A stretch of 64,000 nucleotides of DNA from Ctena decussata (lineage: Eukaryota > Mollusca > Bivalvia > Lucinida > Lucinidae). A program made the translations under genes and the position numbers. The stretch lies in NCBI GenBank assembly GCA_963989385.1, contig OZ022501.1, forward strand, positions 82,940,979-83,004,978. The letters run 5' to 3'. The first letter of the stretch is position 1, and each line of letters begins with the position of its first letter. Under the pieces are notes generated by a model that had not been told where the DNA came from, did no database searches, and saw nothing but the letters and a program-made list of their open reading frames with translations. Below, in pieces: positions 21,920-33,221 of this stretch.

Positions 21920-22255
21920 TGATATTATTTTCTCAAGCATGTTTCTGTGTATGTACTTGATAGATAGCATATCTCAAAGTAATGGTGCTCAGCAAAAATT
22001 TAAAAAAGAATTCTAGTATCAATCATTTGAACAGATGTGTTACAGGTTGTATAATGCACTTTTAGTTATAATTTATAGTTTTATTTATTTATGTGACTGC
22101 ATGTTTATTGTTGTTGTTTTTTGTCATTCAATATTTAGTTTTATTTTATATAAAAATCTAACACTCCCTCAACCATGTATTGTTAGGCATTAGTGCTGTT
22201 TCCATGATTAGCCTATGAATTTCAGACCCACTGAGTACTATTTTTCTTCGGTTAA

Positions 22256-22707
22256 AAGATGGGGTTTTCCCATTCCGAAACAATCCCAAAAATCTAGATC
22301 CATCTTTTAAGGCAGATCAGGATTTTTGTAATTATTTTCGGAGGAAAATGCGGTAATCTTGGAATGCTGAATTTAGTTTTGTAACCAAATAAATATCATA
22401 CATCTGTGTAATAGGATAAAGTCTATGTTAGCTCTCCATATAGCTGCTAAGTGAGGTGATCAGATCTGATGTACGTGCTGACCCCTGTGAGTAACAGCTG
22501 TTATAGAATATATGACACTGTGGATTTACTTTATTCAACTGGCTATAAAAGAGCGTTTTTCCATCAATAGATTGACCCGAAATATCTAAATCAGTTTTCT
22601 GAAATTCTGCTATTGAATGGTTATTTCACTCCCAAATTTATCCCAGTTACAAGATGGATCTAGATCTTTGAGATTGTTTTGGAAGTTGGAAAACCCTCAT
22701 CTTATAA
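22256..22707. repeat. 450-bp element with 52-bp inverted arms
   Basis: Arm 22256-22308 (AAGATGGGGTTTTCCCATTC ... CTAGATCCATCTT) is mirrored at 22652-22707 (AAGATGGATCTAG ... AAACCCTCATCTT). The interior has no reading frame. Surrounding 21920-22924 is otherwise featureless. Confidence 0.7.
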
Positions 22708-22924
22708 TTGAATGAATATGGTAATCATGTGTTTTAATGTAATAGAATTTCAGGGTTCATAGATACATATAAAAGGGGGGTCACTGATCCAGAAGCCGAT
22801 ACTTGTTTCTCTTAAACTCAGAGCAAATTAGTTCCTGCAGAGTGGCTCGCATCGAAGAAGGAATAAATGTGTAACAGAGAATTAAGCTTTGAGAAAATCA
22901 CGCTTTCCATTATGAATTTCAAAT

Positions 22925-23021
22925 AGCATCTCACTTATAATTCAAGGGGAGTGTGGCATACACTGTATGCCATGCTTCCCTTAAATTATAGGTGAGATGG
23001 TGCCATGGGAGGGGTGGGGGT

Positions 23022-23051
<30 letters not shown>
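22925..23051. repeat. 78-bp hairpin followed by a G30 run
   Basis: CATCTCACTTATAATTCAAG is mirrored by CTTAAATTATAGGTGAGATG across the centre TGGCATACACTGTATGCCA (22925-23000). Then G-rich sequence with an uninterrupted G30 tract at 23022-23051. Hairpin size is within the range of small-RNA precursors, but nothing else supports that. Confidence 0.7.
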
Positions 23052-23052
<1 letters not shown>

Positions 23053-23267
23053 AGGTGCGAGCCACCTAAATCTGGCAGACTTCTCTATTTTTTTCTAGCT
23101 AAGGGAGATGTTTGAAAGTACATTAACATATAGAGCAGTCCAAAATTTGGACTCCTGTCTGGAATCCTGAGGCTTCTGGCATTCTGGCACTGTATTTGCC
23201 ATGAGTAATGAACCTCTATTGTTTCTATAATCAACTTTTCTGTTTTGAAAGCTGGAAAAATTTATAT

Positions 23268-23703
23268 GAGCCACAAGAGTACAAACCAAGAAAGAGGCAT
23301 GTGTGCCCAGCAAAGACTCAGATCAGCCTGGGCATCCACCCAGTCTAATCAGAGTCTTTGCTGTTGTCATGGAGGTAGCTTAGACTATCAGCTACCCTGT
23401 TGGTGCACTGGCAAAGCTCTAGATAAGAGGGAGTATTTGATGATAATTAAGGATAATTTTTTTCATTGAAACCATATGTTGTGACCCCTCATCTGAACCA
23501 TCTCGTTGAGACGATTTGGATGAGGGGTCACAACATATGTTTTTATGTAGAATTAACAAAAATTATCCCTAATTATCACCAAATACTCCCTCTTATCTAG
23601 AGCTCTGACAGGGAAGACTGATCAGACTGAAAAATGTCCAGGCTGGTCTGAGTCTTTGCTGGCCGCACATGCCACTTTGTAGGTTATGTAATGTCACCGC
23701 TCA
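23268..23703. repeat. P1 MITE split by a P3 MITE
   Basis: P1 halves: 23268-23414 and 23607-23703. The nested P3 element, 23415-23606, has inverted ends AGCTCTAGATAAGAGGGAGT / CTCCCTCTTATCTAGAGCT and a centre TCTGAACCATCTCGTTGAGA / CGATTTGGATGAGGGG. A second P3 copy is at 60317-60507. Confidence 0.8.
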
Positions 23704-23842
23704 TACAATGTAATGTCCTTTGAGGAGATGTTTTATACACTGTATTAACTTGACAAACAGTGTAGCTGCTGATTGGATCATTCCAAAGGACTTTTGGAGC
23801 ACTTTGAATGGGGTCTACGCAGAATTTTTATGGTAATTTCCA

Positions 23843-24084
23843 GGGCCCAGTAGTTCAAAGCATCGTTAGCCTAACAAGCTCGTTAAGGGGTCAACTTTTT
23901 ACGTGTTTTGTGACTTTAAAGCCAAATACACTGATATTTTTTGTTGAAAATATATGAGAAGCTTTTGCAAAAGCTTCTCACATATTTTCAACAAAAAAAA
24001 TTTGGTGTATCTGAGATATTAACGTTTGAAATTTTAACGTCTCGTTAACTAACGACGTCGTTAGTTTTGAACAACCGGGCCCTG
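23843..24084. mobile_element. Family B palindromic MITE
   Basis: Ends CAGGGCCCAGTAGTTCAAAG and its inverted partner TTTTGAACAACCGGGCCCTG, with a central palindrome GAGAAGCTTTTGCAAAAGCTTCTC split by the centre. CAGGG termini resemble hAT-type MITEs. A second, older copy is at 17590-17760. Confidence 0.8.
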
Positions 24085-24224
24085 ATGTTTATGGTTAACC
24101 TGGCAAGTATATATTTTGTTGAAATAAAATGTCTAAACTAAATATATATACTGTACTTTGTCTTTTAGTGAATTTGAAATACTGTATGGTTGCACTTCTA
24201 TGCTATAGCCATTTTTGACAAAGG

Positions 24225-24310
24225 GGAACAGCATTTTTGACTTCCTGTTTGCTTTCCTGGGTGATGAAACTCTTCCGTAAAGGGGTCGTCTCTTAAAGAC
24301 AAATATTTTC
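24225..24310. repeat. Family A half-copy
   Basis: CTTCCTGTTTGCTTTCCTGG and AAAGGGGTCGTCTCTTAAAG match family A. The TA-flanked element starts just after it. Other family A scraps lie at 25330-25460. Confidence 0.55.
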
Positions 24311-24319
24311 TACTATATA

Positions 24320-25191
24320 CCGTATAATGGGAAATTTTTGCGTCACCTAATTTTCGCGGAATTTCACGGTCGGTAGCAATTCGTGAAAATTTAACTCAGC
24401 GTAATATTTTCCAAGTTTGTACAAAATAGTTATAGGAAATTTGAATCGTCCAAACGTATGGTTTGTGGTATATAAGGCACCATACAAGATAACTATAGGG
24501 GTGCACGACATTTCATCTAAACCCATTTCGTCGAATAGACACTTCGTCTAATACGACAATTGGTCTAAAAACTGGTCTGGTACGACATTTCATCGAGAGA
24601 AAAAAAAAAAGGATTTTAGAAGAAATGTCGCACTATTGCCGATGAGCCTAGAACCAACTATTGAGCTTTCATTTCCGACGCTGTTATATTAGCTGCTAAT
24701 TAGCAGATAATTATAATTTGAACAGGCTGTCATTTTTTTGCATGATTAATGGTCACTTGTACCTGATTATGTAAGTACAATTGAATTACTTTTAATCGGC
24801 TGTGAGTTCTGTTTACTTTTATCATGAACAATAGCAATTCTATCAATTGCTGGCATATTTCAGTTGACTGTTTCTGTGTACTAACATAGATTTGTACAAA
24901 TGTCTATCTTAAGTTTTTTGTGAAAAAAGGATGGGTATCCTCCCAAACCCAAAAGGAGCCGATGCTATCTAAACAAATGTGTTTCATAACAAAGTGATAA
25001 CAGTTTCACTACACTTTTCTCTCCTTGTACGTCTTAATTTTTCAGCTAAGCCAATATTTTACAGGACAAACACAATCTTTATTTTCGTGGATGTTCACAT
25101 CCGTGAAAATTAAAAAGCGCGAAAATTAATCTTCATGTTTTTGGGGTAGATCCGCAAAAATTTGGCGACGCAAAAATTTTCCATTATATGG
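24320..25191. mobile_element. 872-bp element with TA target duplication
   Basis: Inverted ends CCGTATAATGGGAAATTTTT and, in reverse complement, CCATATAATGGAAAATTTTT, continuing through TGCGTC for about 26 bp, flanked by TA (24318-24319 and 25192-25193). TA duplication fits Tc1/mariner-type transposition. No transposase reading frame, so non-autonomous. Inside, 24500-24640 contains several CATTTCRTC/GACGAAATG-like short repeats. Confidence 0.7.
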
Positions 25192-25783
25192 TATATAGAA
25201 CACACACCCCAGTCTTTATTGGTTTTATGACCCTATTATGTCATTACCTATGTGAGAGGGGATATTTCCTTTGATGAAACAGCAGTGTCACTGGATTGTT
25301 GCATAACAGGATTATGACATTCAACAAACAAGAATATTTGTCTTTAAATGAAAGAACTTCCTCCTAAAGAGAGTTGACCCTTTCTGAGTAAGGAGAGACA
25401 ATTGAAAATATCATGAAATGTTCCTCCTGTAAGTGTACCCATTATCCTTAAACCCAAACAAAAGAGGAGAGTTTATGTGTCATTATTGCATCTTAACAAA
25501 TGTGGTAATGTTCAATCAAAATTATATATATTAGTTAACCATTATCCCTAGTCTGTATGCGGTTGCATATTGAAATTTTGTCAAATTGACAAAATTTCAA
25601 CACGCAAATGCCTATTTGCATGTTGAAAATTTATGTATTAGACAAGGTCTTTAATATCAACACCCAAAGACATAACTGGAATATATTATGGGCTTAACCC
25701 CAATATTTCTACTCAAGGACTATGACACATCAATATGCATATCATGAAATTGCCTCTGCACTGCCTACCAATTTCTGTATACA

Positions 25784-27337
25784 TCACAAAATTTGGCATA
25801 GCTTTGATCTTGTTGCTCTTGAATTAGTTTTAGTGCTCTTTGTATCGGTATGACCAGTAAATGGCTGTAAGATATCACTAGGATCCATTAACGAGAACAC
25901 TCGCACAAGATCAGTTTCGTCTGTCACTGCTAACCGATCTGGTGTGTCGTCTGATTCATGTGATTCCAGGGCCAACGCTGTGACACGTGACAGGCCATCT
26001 TGATCACCAACCACTGATTTCAAGCACTGCCCCGTTTTAGAATCTAATAAATCAACAGTGTGTTGGCTGCTCCTACCAATAAGAATGTAAGATCTGTATA
26101 GTTTTAGACACCATACATCGTTAAACTTCCTCTCCCAAATTAGTTCACCCCCTGTAGTCAAACATTTCACGCATTTTGTATCCAAGTCAGAAAGGAGGAA
26201 CTTCTTGTTTTGGTTATCATAACTGAGATAGTGTGGCGTTTTCATGTTTATTTTTCCACCTTGCACATGAACTGTTTGATCTATGGTGTTATTTTGGCTG
26301 CTCAGAAATTTAATTGCAACTGCAGACGACAAAATACCCGTGGCATGTTCCGGTCCGGAACATGCTACGGCAATTTTGTCGTCTGCTTTGCAAAGCCCAT
26401 AACATGGCTGACCCATGTCAACAACACTGTCCAGTACAATAATATTGTCATAGATACTGAAATAGTGAACACAGTTGTCGTCAGGACACGAGCCTGCTAT
26501 GACATATTCATTTAAAGTTACAAGATTCCAGCAGCATGCTTCTATACTTGATAATAACCTGTAGTTCTTATCAAACAGCTTAATTTTATGGTTGCTTTCA
26601 TCAGACAAAACGATACAGCCATCATACAAGAATGTCATGTCGGCAATTTTGCTGTCTTCTGTATCTATGTCATTTCCTGTCATCTTGGGAGAATGTGGTG
26701 ACAGGAAGTTGCTTAATGGAGACTTCCCTGTCGGAGATCTAGGACTGTTTTCCCGAGATAGGTTTCTTGGAGACAACAGACCACTTCTGGGAGAATTAGT
26801 TCTTGGTGATAACTGACCACTCCTGGGAGATTTAAGTCTAGCACTTTTAATTTTTGCACTAAATATTGCAATCAGGTCCGCCCGCAGTAAGGGATCGTTC
26901 TTCAAGTTTTCCAGGTCTTCTATTAGCATTACTCGGTGAGGTTTAGAAGCCTTGGCCAACCAATGCTGGTTTCCGCATTCATCACAAAAATATTCAGAAC
27001 ATGCTTTGCAATGTTTAGTAGCGGTGAGGGCTTTCCTTTTCTTTAGGCAAACAGTACACTTTTCTGTAACCGTTGTTCCGTAGAGCCACGGCATTGCATC
27101 AATTTTCCTCGCAGCTTCAATTTCTGTAGGAAAATCATCGACCCAGTCGACTAAATGTTTATTAGGGTCAATTACTGGAAGAGGGTTCCCACATTTAGGG
27201 CACACAATCCTGTCAGAGTCAACACGGTGAAGACAATAGTTTTGAAGACATAAGCGACAGCAGGTGTGTTTGCAGGGCAGCTGTTTAGGGCTCTTCAATA
27301 CCTGGCCACAAATACAGCAAGTTAAATTGCTGTCCAT
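25784..27337 (-). CDS. TRIM-like RING/B-box protein with C-terminal propeller, 517 aa
   Basis: Starts MDSNLTCC. Residues 7-49 form a C3HC4 RING (CCIC, C22-x-H24, C27-xx-C30, C46-P-K-C49), the signature of a ubiquitin ligase. Residues 94-134 hold a B-box-type zinc module (C94-xx-C97, C110-xx-C113, C118-xx-C121, H125, H134). Residues about 175-225 are a Ser-Pro-Arg repeat linker (SPRSG, SPRTN, SPRSP) where family members normally have a coiled coil. Residues about 235-490 show recurrent LYDGCIVLSDESNHKIKLFD-type blades, as in TRIM2/3/71 NHL propellers, which bind RNA or substrates. The ATG at 27337 is preferred over the longer frame because a splice acceptor, CTCTGTGTTTCAG|AGTAAT, ends 6 nt before it; the 5' UTR is probably in another exon. 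Stop TGA at 25784. Target and pathway unknown. Confidence 0.85.
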   Translation of the reverse strand: MDSNLTCCICGQVLKSPKQLPCKHTCCRLCLQNYCLHRVDSDRIVCPKCGNPLPVIDPNKHLVDWVDDFPTEIEAARKIDAMPWLYGTTVTEKCTVCLKKRKALTATKHCKACSEYFCDECGNQHWLAKASKPHRVMLIEDLENLKNDPLLRADLIAIFSAKIKSARLKSPRSGQLSPRTNSPRSGLLSPRNLSRENSPRSPTGKSPLSNFLSPHSPKMTGNDIDTEDSKIADMTFLYDGCIVLSDESNHKIKLFDKNYRLLSSIEACCWNLVTLNEYVIAGSCPDDNCVHYFSIYDNIIVLDSVVDMGQPCYGLCKADDKIAVACSGPEHATGILSSAVAIKFLSSQNNTIDQTVHVQGGKINMKTPHYLSYDNQNKKFLLSDLDTKCVKCLTTGGELIWERKFNDVWCLKLYRSYILIGRSSQHTVDLLDSKTGQCLKSVVGDQDGLSRVTALALESHESDDTPDRLAVTDETDLVRVFSLMDPSDILQPFTGHTDTKSTKTNSRATRSKLCQIL

Positions 27338-27449
27338 ATTACTCTGAAACACAGAGCAAGATTCTTTTGAGAAACAAAAACTGAACAATTGTATGGCTGT
27401 AGAGTCTGGAAGCTTGCATTTTAGTTATTTTCATGAACACCGAGTCGTG

Positions 27450-27706
27450 ACCTGGCCCCGAGGATATAAATTTTAAACTGTTTTCGTGCTCAACTCGGCT
27501 GATCATGAAATTTTCTCTGCTGATATACACGAAAATGCCAACTAATGTTGGCATTTTCGTATTCATAAGCAGAGAAAATTTCATACGTAGCTAAACTGAG
27601 CAAGAAAACAACTGTACTTATCAGTAATTTGCTATTTATTAGCAGTTAAAATTTCATGCTCAGCTGAGCTGAGGATGGAAAAAGTTTTATATCCTCGGGA
27701 CCAGGT
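27450..27706. mobile_element. 257-bp palindromic MITE upstream of the TRIM-like gene
   Basis: Ends ACCTGGCCCCGAGGATATAA and its inverted partner TTATATCCTCGGGACCAGGT, with the centre TGCCAACTAATGTTGGCA and GAAATTTTCTCTGC/GCAGAGAAAATTTC arms. It lies in the presumed 5' intron or promoter of the TRIM-like gene. Confidence 0.75.
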
Positions 27707-29086
27707 GGGAACGCCATATGTAAAAAGGGATTTCTATAGAACAAAATTGTTGTAGCACTTTGGTATACGCTTTCATCGAACGCACATTAAGCAGTCGTCC
27801 GGCTTTACGATGATAACCCAAGAGCATTAGCTAATGAATTATGTGCATATTAGCCGCACAGTCAGACGCTTACTCGTCACAATACACTTGCCGCTGACTT
27901 TCCCGATGAAGTGTGGTTGTCGTAGCGTCAAACTGTTGTGATAAGTTTACTGTCCGTCATAACGTTCGAATGGCGTCCACCTATGGTTACGGCTGTTCGA
28001 CGTCAAGACAAAACTCGGTCTTCAAATTTTTTCTGTACTTATTATTTTTGCAAATCATTCGACTTACCAGTTGCAGTAGGAAGCATTATATAACTTGAAA
28101 TAAGTTGTAAGTATCAGAATTGATTATGTTTTATTTTTTCAACATTCTCAGGTCATGAAGCTAACGGTCCTCCCACTATTTTTATCACCCGATGAATGTC
28201 GAAAAAGAACATTGCAATTCTTTATTTTAGACTTGAAATCGTTGATTTTTCAGCGTTCATCGTGTGGCGAAGCCAGTGGGCGGAGCTAAAATTCAACGCG
28301 CTTCTTGGAGAATTTTAGCGACGACCACTGGCTTCTTCACACGATTTTTCTTATATTTACACTTTATTTTTAGACATTTCTGTGCCGTTTTTGTGGTAAT
28401 TTAGTGTAGAATATGCAGAATATGAGTCGAAGAAGAGTTATATAGTGACGACGTGTTCGGCCATTACGTTAAACAGCCTTCACCAGGACATTGCGTTAGT
28501 CGAACGGTACATGGACCAATCAGGACGTTCGTTCACCTCAGACGTCGCTGGACGGCAATGATCAAATCACATGATCACATGATCAAATGCCGTCCATCGG
28601 TGCTCTAAAAGGTTTACCTATTGGGAGTCAGTGGCAATTATAATTCAGTTCAGTTCAGTTCAATTCTCTTATCGACGTTACCCAAGCTGCTCAACGGTAC
28701 GTAACCATTGTTGCACACACTTGGCGCCGTGCGTCCGTCCAAAAGTGGCAATTATGGATATTCAGACTGACACTACACCGTACTAAAAGCGAGATACTGA
28801 GTAGTACCGTACTGTTGTGATAAGTTTACTAATTTGAGGGCACTCAATACTGCGATCAAATCCAGTCTATGAAATGAATTTCAAAGTACCATACAATTTT
28901 TCATTAATGAAATAATAAAAACTCAATAAAGCTGTCTACTAAACAAAATTCAGCGGCGCTGTAGGCCTGTAAGAGGAGACAACCCATGGTACACTTGTGG
29001 ATTATCATCCGTACAGGCTGACAAACTATGGTATAATTTTCACACCACACTTACCAGTGTAGATCTTTCAATTACGGAGATAAATT
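27707..29086. other. Intergenic region with small palindromes
   Basis: No gene recognised. Contains a palindrome at 28263-28344 (GTGTGGCGAAGCCAGTGG / CCACTGGCTTCTTCACAC), another at 28550-28607 (GACGGCAATGATCAAATCAC / ATGATCAAATGCCGTC), a (CAGTT)n patch at 28645-28662, and an 18-bp direct repeat TGTTGTGATAAGTTTACT at about 27934 and 28813. The 5' end of the TRIM-like transcript could lie here, but no promoter was identified. Confidence 0.5.
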
Positions 29087-29323
29087 GAGCCGCGACACGA
29101 GAAAATCAACAATGTGGTTGTGCGCCCAGCGCAGACTCAAATCAGCCTGGGCATCCGCCCAGTCTGATCAGAGTCTTCGCTGTCCGCATGGAGGTAGCTT
29201 AGACCCTTAGCTACCCATTAAGCGCTTAGCGAAGAGTCTGATCAGACTGGGTGGCTGCTCAGGTTGATCTGAGTCTGCGCTGGGCGCACAACCACATTGT
29301 TGGTTTTCTCACGTCGCGGCTCA
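29087..29323. repeat. P1 palindromic MITE, complete copy
   Basis: Best-preserved P1 copy: GAGCCGCGACACGAGAAAAT ... CTCACGTCGCGGCTC, with GCGCCCAGCGCAGACTCA paired to TGAGTCTGCGCTGGGCGC. Confidence 0.85.
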
Positions 29324-29656
29324 ATTATGCTATTTTAAGTTTGTGTTTCCTGAAAAGTGAGGTATACGCTCATTTTCAGGGGATACCAGTGACAAGTGTA
29401 AATTTCATAGAAAAAATCTTTCCAAACTGTGGGAGTTTATTTGATGAGGGGTTTGAAATTCCATGAAAATTTCTTCAAAGCTGTACTGTAGTGATTTATG
29501 CGATGACATCTGACGAGTAGAGTTTCGTGAAATTGCCTTCAAAAACTGTACTATATGCCACAACATTTGAAGAGTAGTCTAAATGAAAGTATTACAAGGA
29601 ATCATTTCTATATTTGCATTGTTAATACAATGATCTTATATTGCATTTGTCACAGG

Positions 29657-29980
29657 GTATAATCGATTCCGCCAATTTTCGCTTCCTGCAGACACCGTCC
29701 GTCATATTTGGCTTCCGCCGAGACTGTCCGCGAACTCTTGCTTCCTGCAGAGACTACTGTCCTCGACAAATGGATTCCTGCCGAGACTGTCCGCGTGATT
29801 CTGCTTCCTGCCGAGAGCCTCGGCAGGAAGCAGAATCACGCGGACAGTCTGCAGGAAGCCATTTATCATGTACAGAAGTCTCGACAGGAAGTAAGAGTTC
29901 GCGGACAGACTCGGCGGAAGCCAAATATGAGGTACAGTCTCTGCAGGAAGCGAAAATTGGCGGAAGCGATTATACGCTGT
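29657..29980. repeat. 324-bp near-perfect hairpin with an iterated motif
   Basis: Left arm 29657-29817 and right arm 29822-29980 are inverted copies around CCGAGAGCCTCGG. Within each arm the motif CTTCCTGCCGAGACTGTCCG (and variants GCAGAGAC, TTCCGCCGAGACTG) repeats at a spacing of roughly 20-45 bp. The outer ends are ATAATCGATTCCGCCAATTT and its partner. Open frames across it (up to 127 codons) follow from the repeat composition and show no protein domain. Confidence 0.85.
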
Positions 29981-30412
29981 GTTTATTGGCTCATTCTTTC
30001 ATTTTAGTAAACGAGATATATTAATTTAAGCAAAATATAAAATATGGTGTCAAAAGTATTTCAAACTACATACCTGTTAAAAGTTCCACCTAGTAATGCA
30101 CTCCAAATACTTCCAAGTGAAACTTTTATCAATCAATTATGTCAAATTCTTAGCTACGGGGAATTTATAGATTATTTTATTTCCAACTGTTTGTCATTTG
30201 AATAACGAGTACGGTATATTTAACTTGCCCAGTTCAAGTACTCTCACAGACGGTAGCTTTGTTTAGATTTGTATAGTTGCCTTTAGTTCCTTGTAATAAA
30301 ATACCACACTATTCTTTTTAGACTATGGATTTTTTGTATTTAGATGTTGGTCAATATAAGGGGCTAATGCAATATAGCAAACACGTTAACTTAATATATC
30401 CGAGCCTATCTT

Positions 30413-30878
30413 AAGGTGAATGGATACACTTTCAGGGGAAGCAACTCTGTCATTTTCAAATTTGCCTTCCTTCTCAGGGGGAACCTACTCTTAAAGGAAA
30501 GAATTTGCTCCCATCTACTCTTAAAGGAAAGAAAGAATATGTTCCTGTCTACTCTTAAAGGAAGAATTCTTTCCTTAAAGAGTAGATCCACTAAAAAGAT
30601 CTAATATTACAGAAAAGATTCTGTAGGAGCAAATTCTTTCCTCTAAGAGTAGATCCAGCTTCTTTTCTCTAAGAGTAGATCCTTTGTTTAGAGGAGCAAA
30701 TTCTTTCCTTTAAGAGTAGACCCCTTTTTGGAGGGTTACCTTGTCCAGGGAAGCAGGAAATCACAAAAAATGTTTCCTTACTGAATCATAAAATTTCTCT
30801 TTGAAAAAAATAAAAAAGGTAAATAAAAACAGAGTTGCACCAATACACACAGAGGTGTACCCATACACCTTAATTATG
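30413..30878. mobile_element. Family A MITE, expanded copy
   Basis: Ends TTAAGGTGAATGGATACACT and its inverted partner GTGTACCCATACACCTTAA. The middle contains at least six TCTACTCTTAAAGGAAAGAA / TTCTTTCCTTTAAGAGTAGA blocks in both orientations, an internal expansion of the usual single palindrome. Confidence 0.8.
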
Positions 30879-30981
30879 TAAAATATTGGTGGAACATCTG
30901 AAGTAATTGCTTTAACACTCCTAAAGAGTGAAACTCTTTGACCAGTGCAGTGACAAGTTTATTTCATTTCCTTACTATCCC

Positions 30982-31075
30982 AGCAAGCACATGACGTTGA
31001 AATGACGTCGTACTGACGTCGATGCGACGTAATGGCGGCGCATCGACGTCAGTACGACGTCATGTGCCCATTTGG
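30982..31075. repeat. TGACGTC-rich palindrome
   Basis: CCCAGCAAGCACATGACGTT to ACGACGTCATGTGCCCATTT, a palindrome built from TGACGTCG/CGACGTCA units around GATGCGACGTAATGGCGGCG. Same family at 48300-48430 and 51683-51772; a related CAACGTTGATTCAACG form is at 41570-41625 and 47845-47955. Confidence 0.8.
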
Positions 31076-31079
31076 TATA

Positions 31080-32255
31080 CGTTGTATTGAGCTATGCTGG
31101 TAGAATAGCAAACAGCACATTCCCAGGTCATATTGCTCCTCTTTTAGGAGCCGCGAGTCTGATCTTGGTCTACTCTTTGTGCCCGGGGTTTATAATATTT
31201 GGGCAGGCATTTTGGCTGCTTAACTGATTGTTAGATATGCGTGTTATGGGTTTAGGGATCAAAGGAAACATTGGAAACAATTTTGAGATAAGGTCGCGTG
31301 GAGTAGTTTTTAATTTGCCATGTTTTTTTGAGTGGAAAGAAAAGAATTTATGCCAGACTGCGCAGATTTTAAGTCCGTCCCCAACAATTTTCCCCACCTT
31401 GATATAGCCACGAAAATTCAGTATTTGGATATAGGATAGTATTAAGTTTGTAAAAAATGACCGCACTAATATTTCTTTGATTTTCCTACAAAATATATCA
31501 AAAGATTCGTAAGATAATGTAAAATACAAGGCTAACACAACATTTTTGACTTTAGTCTTCCGTTTTAAGAAAAAGAAAACCGAGTAACATTTTGCACATT
31601 TTCACTATTTTTCCTATTAACTATTAAAAATGATGGCCATGTAAATCATAGCAAAACGGGCGTGGGGGGGGGGGGATGGGAGGGGCGATGGTGCTGGTAA
31701 TAACTTCAAGTGCCGGGGCGTCACACTTATTTGGATAAAAGTAGGGCAAGACCTACTGCGCTTGCAGTAGGTGCCGGCGGGGAGTTGTTTGGATTTTTCG
31801 CTCGTCTATCGTTTCTCTTTTCTTTCTACTTCTCTCTGGAAGACGGTCCGATATAGACTGAAATAGAAACCAAAACAACCAGCCAAACACCTGGCCCTCA
31901 GTCTAAGGTCCTTTCAGTTAGTTACTGTCCATTTCGGTTTATGGCGAAACTGCATGAGAGTGCTCGTTTATCACATATGAAGTTGCAGAGCACAACCGGG
32001 GCCAGACGTAGACTTTCAGATCATGTTTTGGAACAATTTAAACCCAATACAAAACAGCGTTGAACGCCGGAAAGCATAAAACTTTAGAATGCTGAATTCA
32101 ATAGAGTCTGTCGTTTGAGCAATATCACAGTTGTGGTATTATAACAGGCGTTTCAGGTACTGGTCTGTAATGCTGAAACAAAATCCGAAAGAAAATAAAA
32201 AAGAGCACTGTATGGTAGTGAAGAAATCATCTCGTTCCGGTTTCGCCCACTCAAA
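31080..32255. other. Non-coding stretch
   Basis: No gene recognised. A 122-codon open frame on the minus strand (31170-31538) has no recognisable motif. There is a G10-type run at 31664-31674 and a small hairpin ACCTACTGCGCTTGCAGTAGGT-like at 31750-31771. Confidence 0.45.
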
Positions 32256-32379
32256 CAGTGAAGTTTCTCTACTTTCCATATAATCTTTTCATCATTCTGA
32301 GGGCTGATCCTTTACCAAAGAGTAACGAAAATCACGATTTAGAAAAACTACTTATGAAAGGAAATTTGAGCATCGTTTG

Positions 32380-33180
32380 CTTTTACTTTTCTGTTCGTCA
32401 GTCATTCAGTTCGTACGTCCGTTCGTCCACAATTACATCGACCCTAAAATTGAAATTCATTTGTCTCAAACTGTGATACCTACAGTGATGAAACTTGGCA
32501 TTAAGTTTCTTAAAGGGATGTTGCAGTTGATATTACCCTTGACCTATATTTCACGCTCCGTTGACTTCGTAAAATTTTACATCCAAACTACGTCAACCCT
32601 AGTGTTTAAGTCAATTTCTCTCAAAGTACGATACCTATAATCACCAAGCCTGACATAATGATTCTTTTTAGAAAGGTATCAAGGGACGTTGCACTTATTA
32701 CTACCCTTGACTTATATTTCACGCTCTGCTGACTTCATAATATTTTAAGTCCAATATTGCGTCGATCCTTACGTTTAAGTCCATTTTCTTGAAATACAAT
32801 GCGCAAAAGAAGAAGTTTCTTCTTGGGGTGACCTTCTGGGATATTGCTATTATTTGTACCCTTGGCTTGTATTTCATGCTCTGAAGGCTTTGGAAATTTT
32901 AACGTCAACATGGCATCCACAATTGCATGGACTCCAACATTTAAGTCTGTTTCTTGCTAATTATACCACATACAATCATCAGACATGACACTGACATTAA
33001 TTACTTGCGTAAGCTGGTCTCCTGGATTGTTAGACTGCTTTGCGGCACCCTTAACCTATATTTCATACTCCGTTGACTATTGAATTTTACGTCCAGAATT
33101 GCATAATTCCTAGCATGTAAGTCCTATTCGCTCAATTTTTATACATACATTCATCAAATCTAGAATACACTTTCTTCTAA
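32380..33180 (+). repeat. About 180-bp degenerate tandem repeat, 4-5 units
   Basis: Units share CTTGACCTATATTTCACGCT, GTTTAAGTC, TTTTACRTCC and GATACCTACAATC-like blocks (near 32465, 32625, 32790 and 32960). Only short open frames; typical of decayed internal repeats of a mobile element. Confidence 0.75.
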
Positions 33181-33221
33181 CTCTGATCTCTACTACTGTG
33201 TGCTAAATGCAAAGCTTTTAA

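Noticed and set aside
27338..27388. 17-residue N-terminal extension of the TRIM-like protein
   Set aside because: It begins at a non-ATG codon and consists of a pyrimidine-rich tract ending in CAG, i.e. a splice acceptor.
29641..30024. 127-codon frame over the 324-bp hairpin
   Set aside because: Explained by the palindromic repeat composition; no domain.
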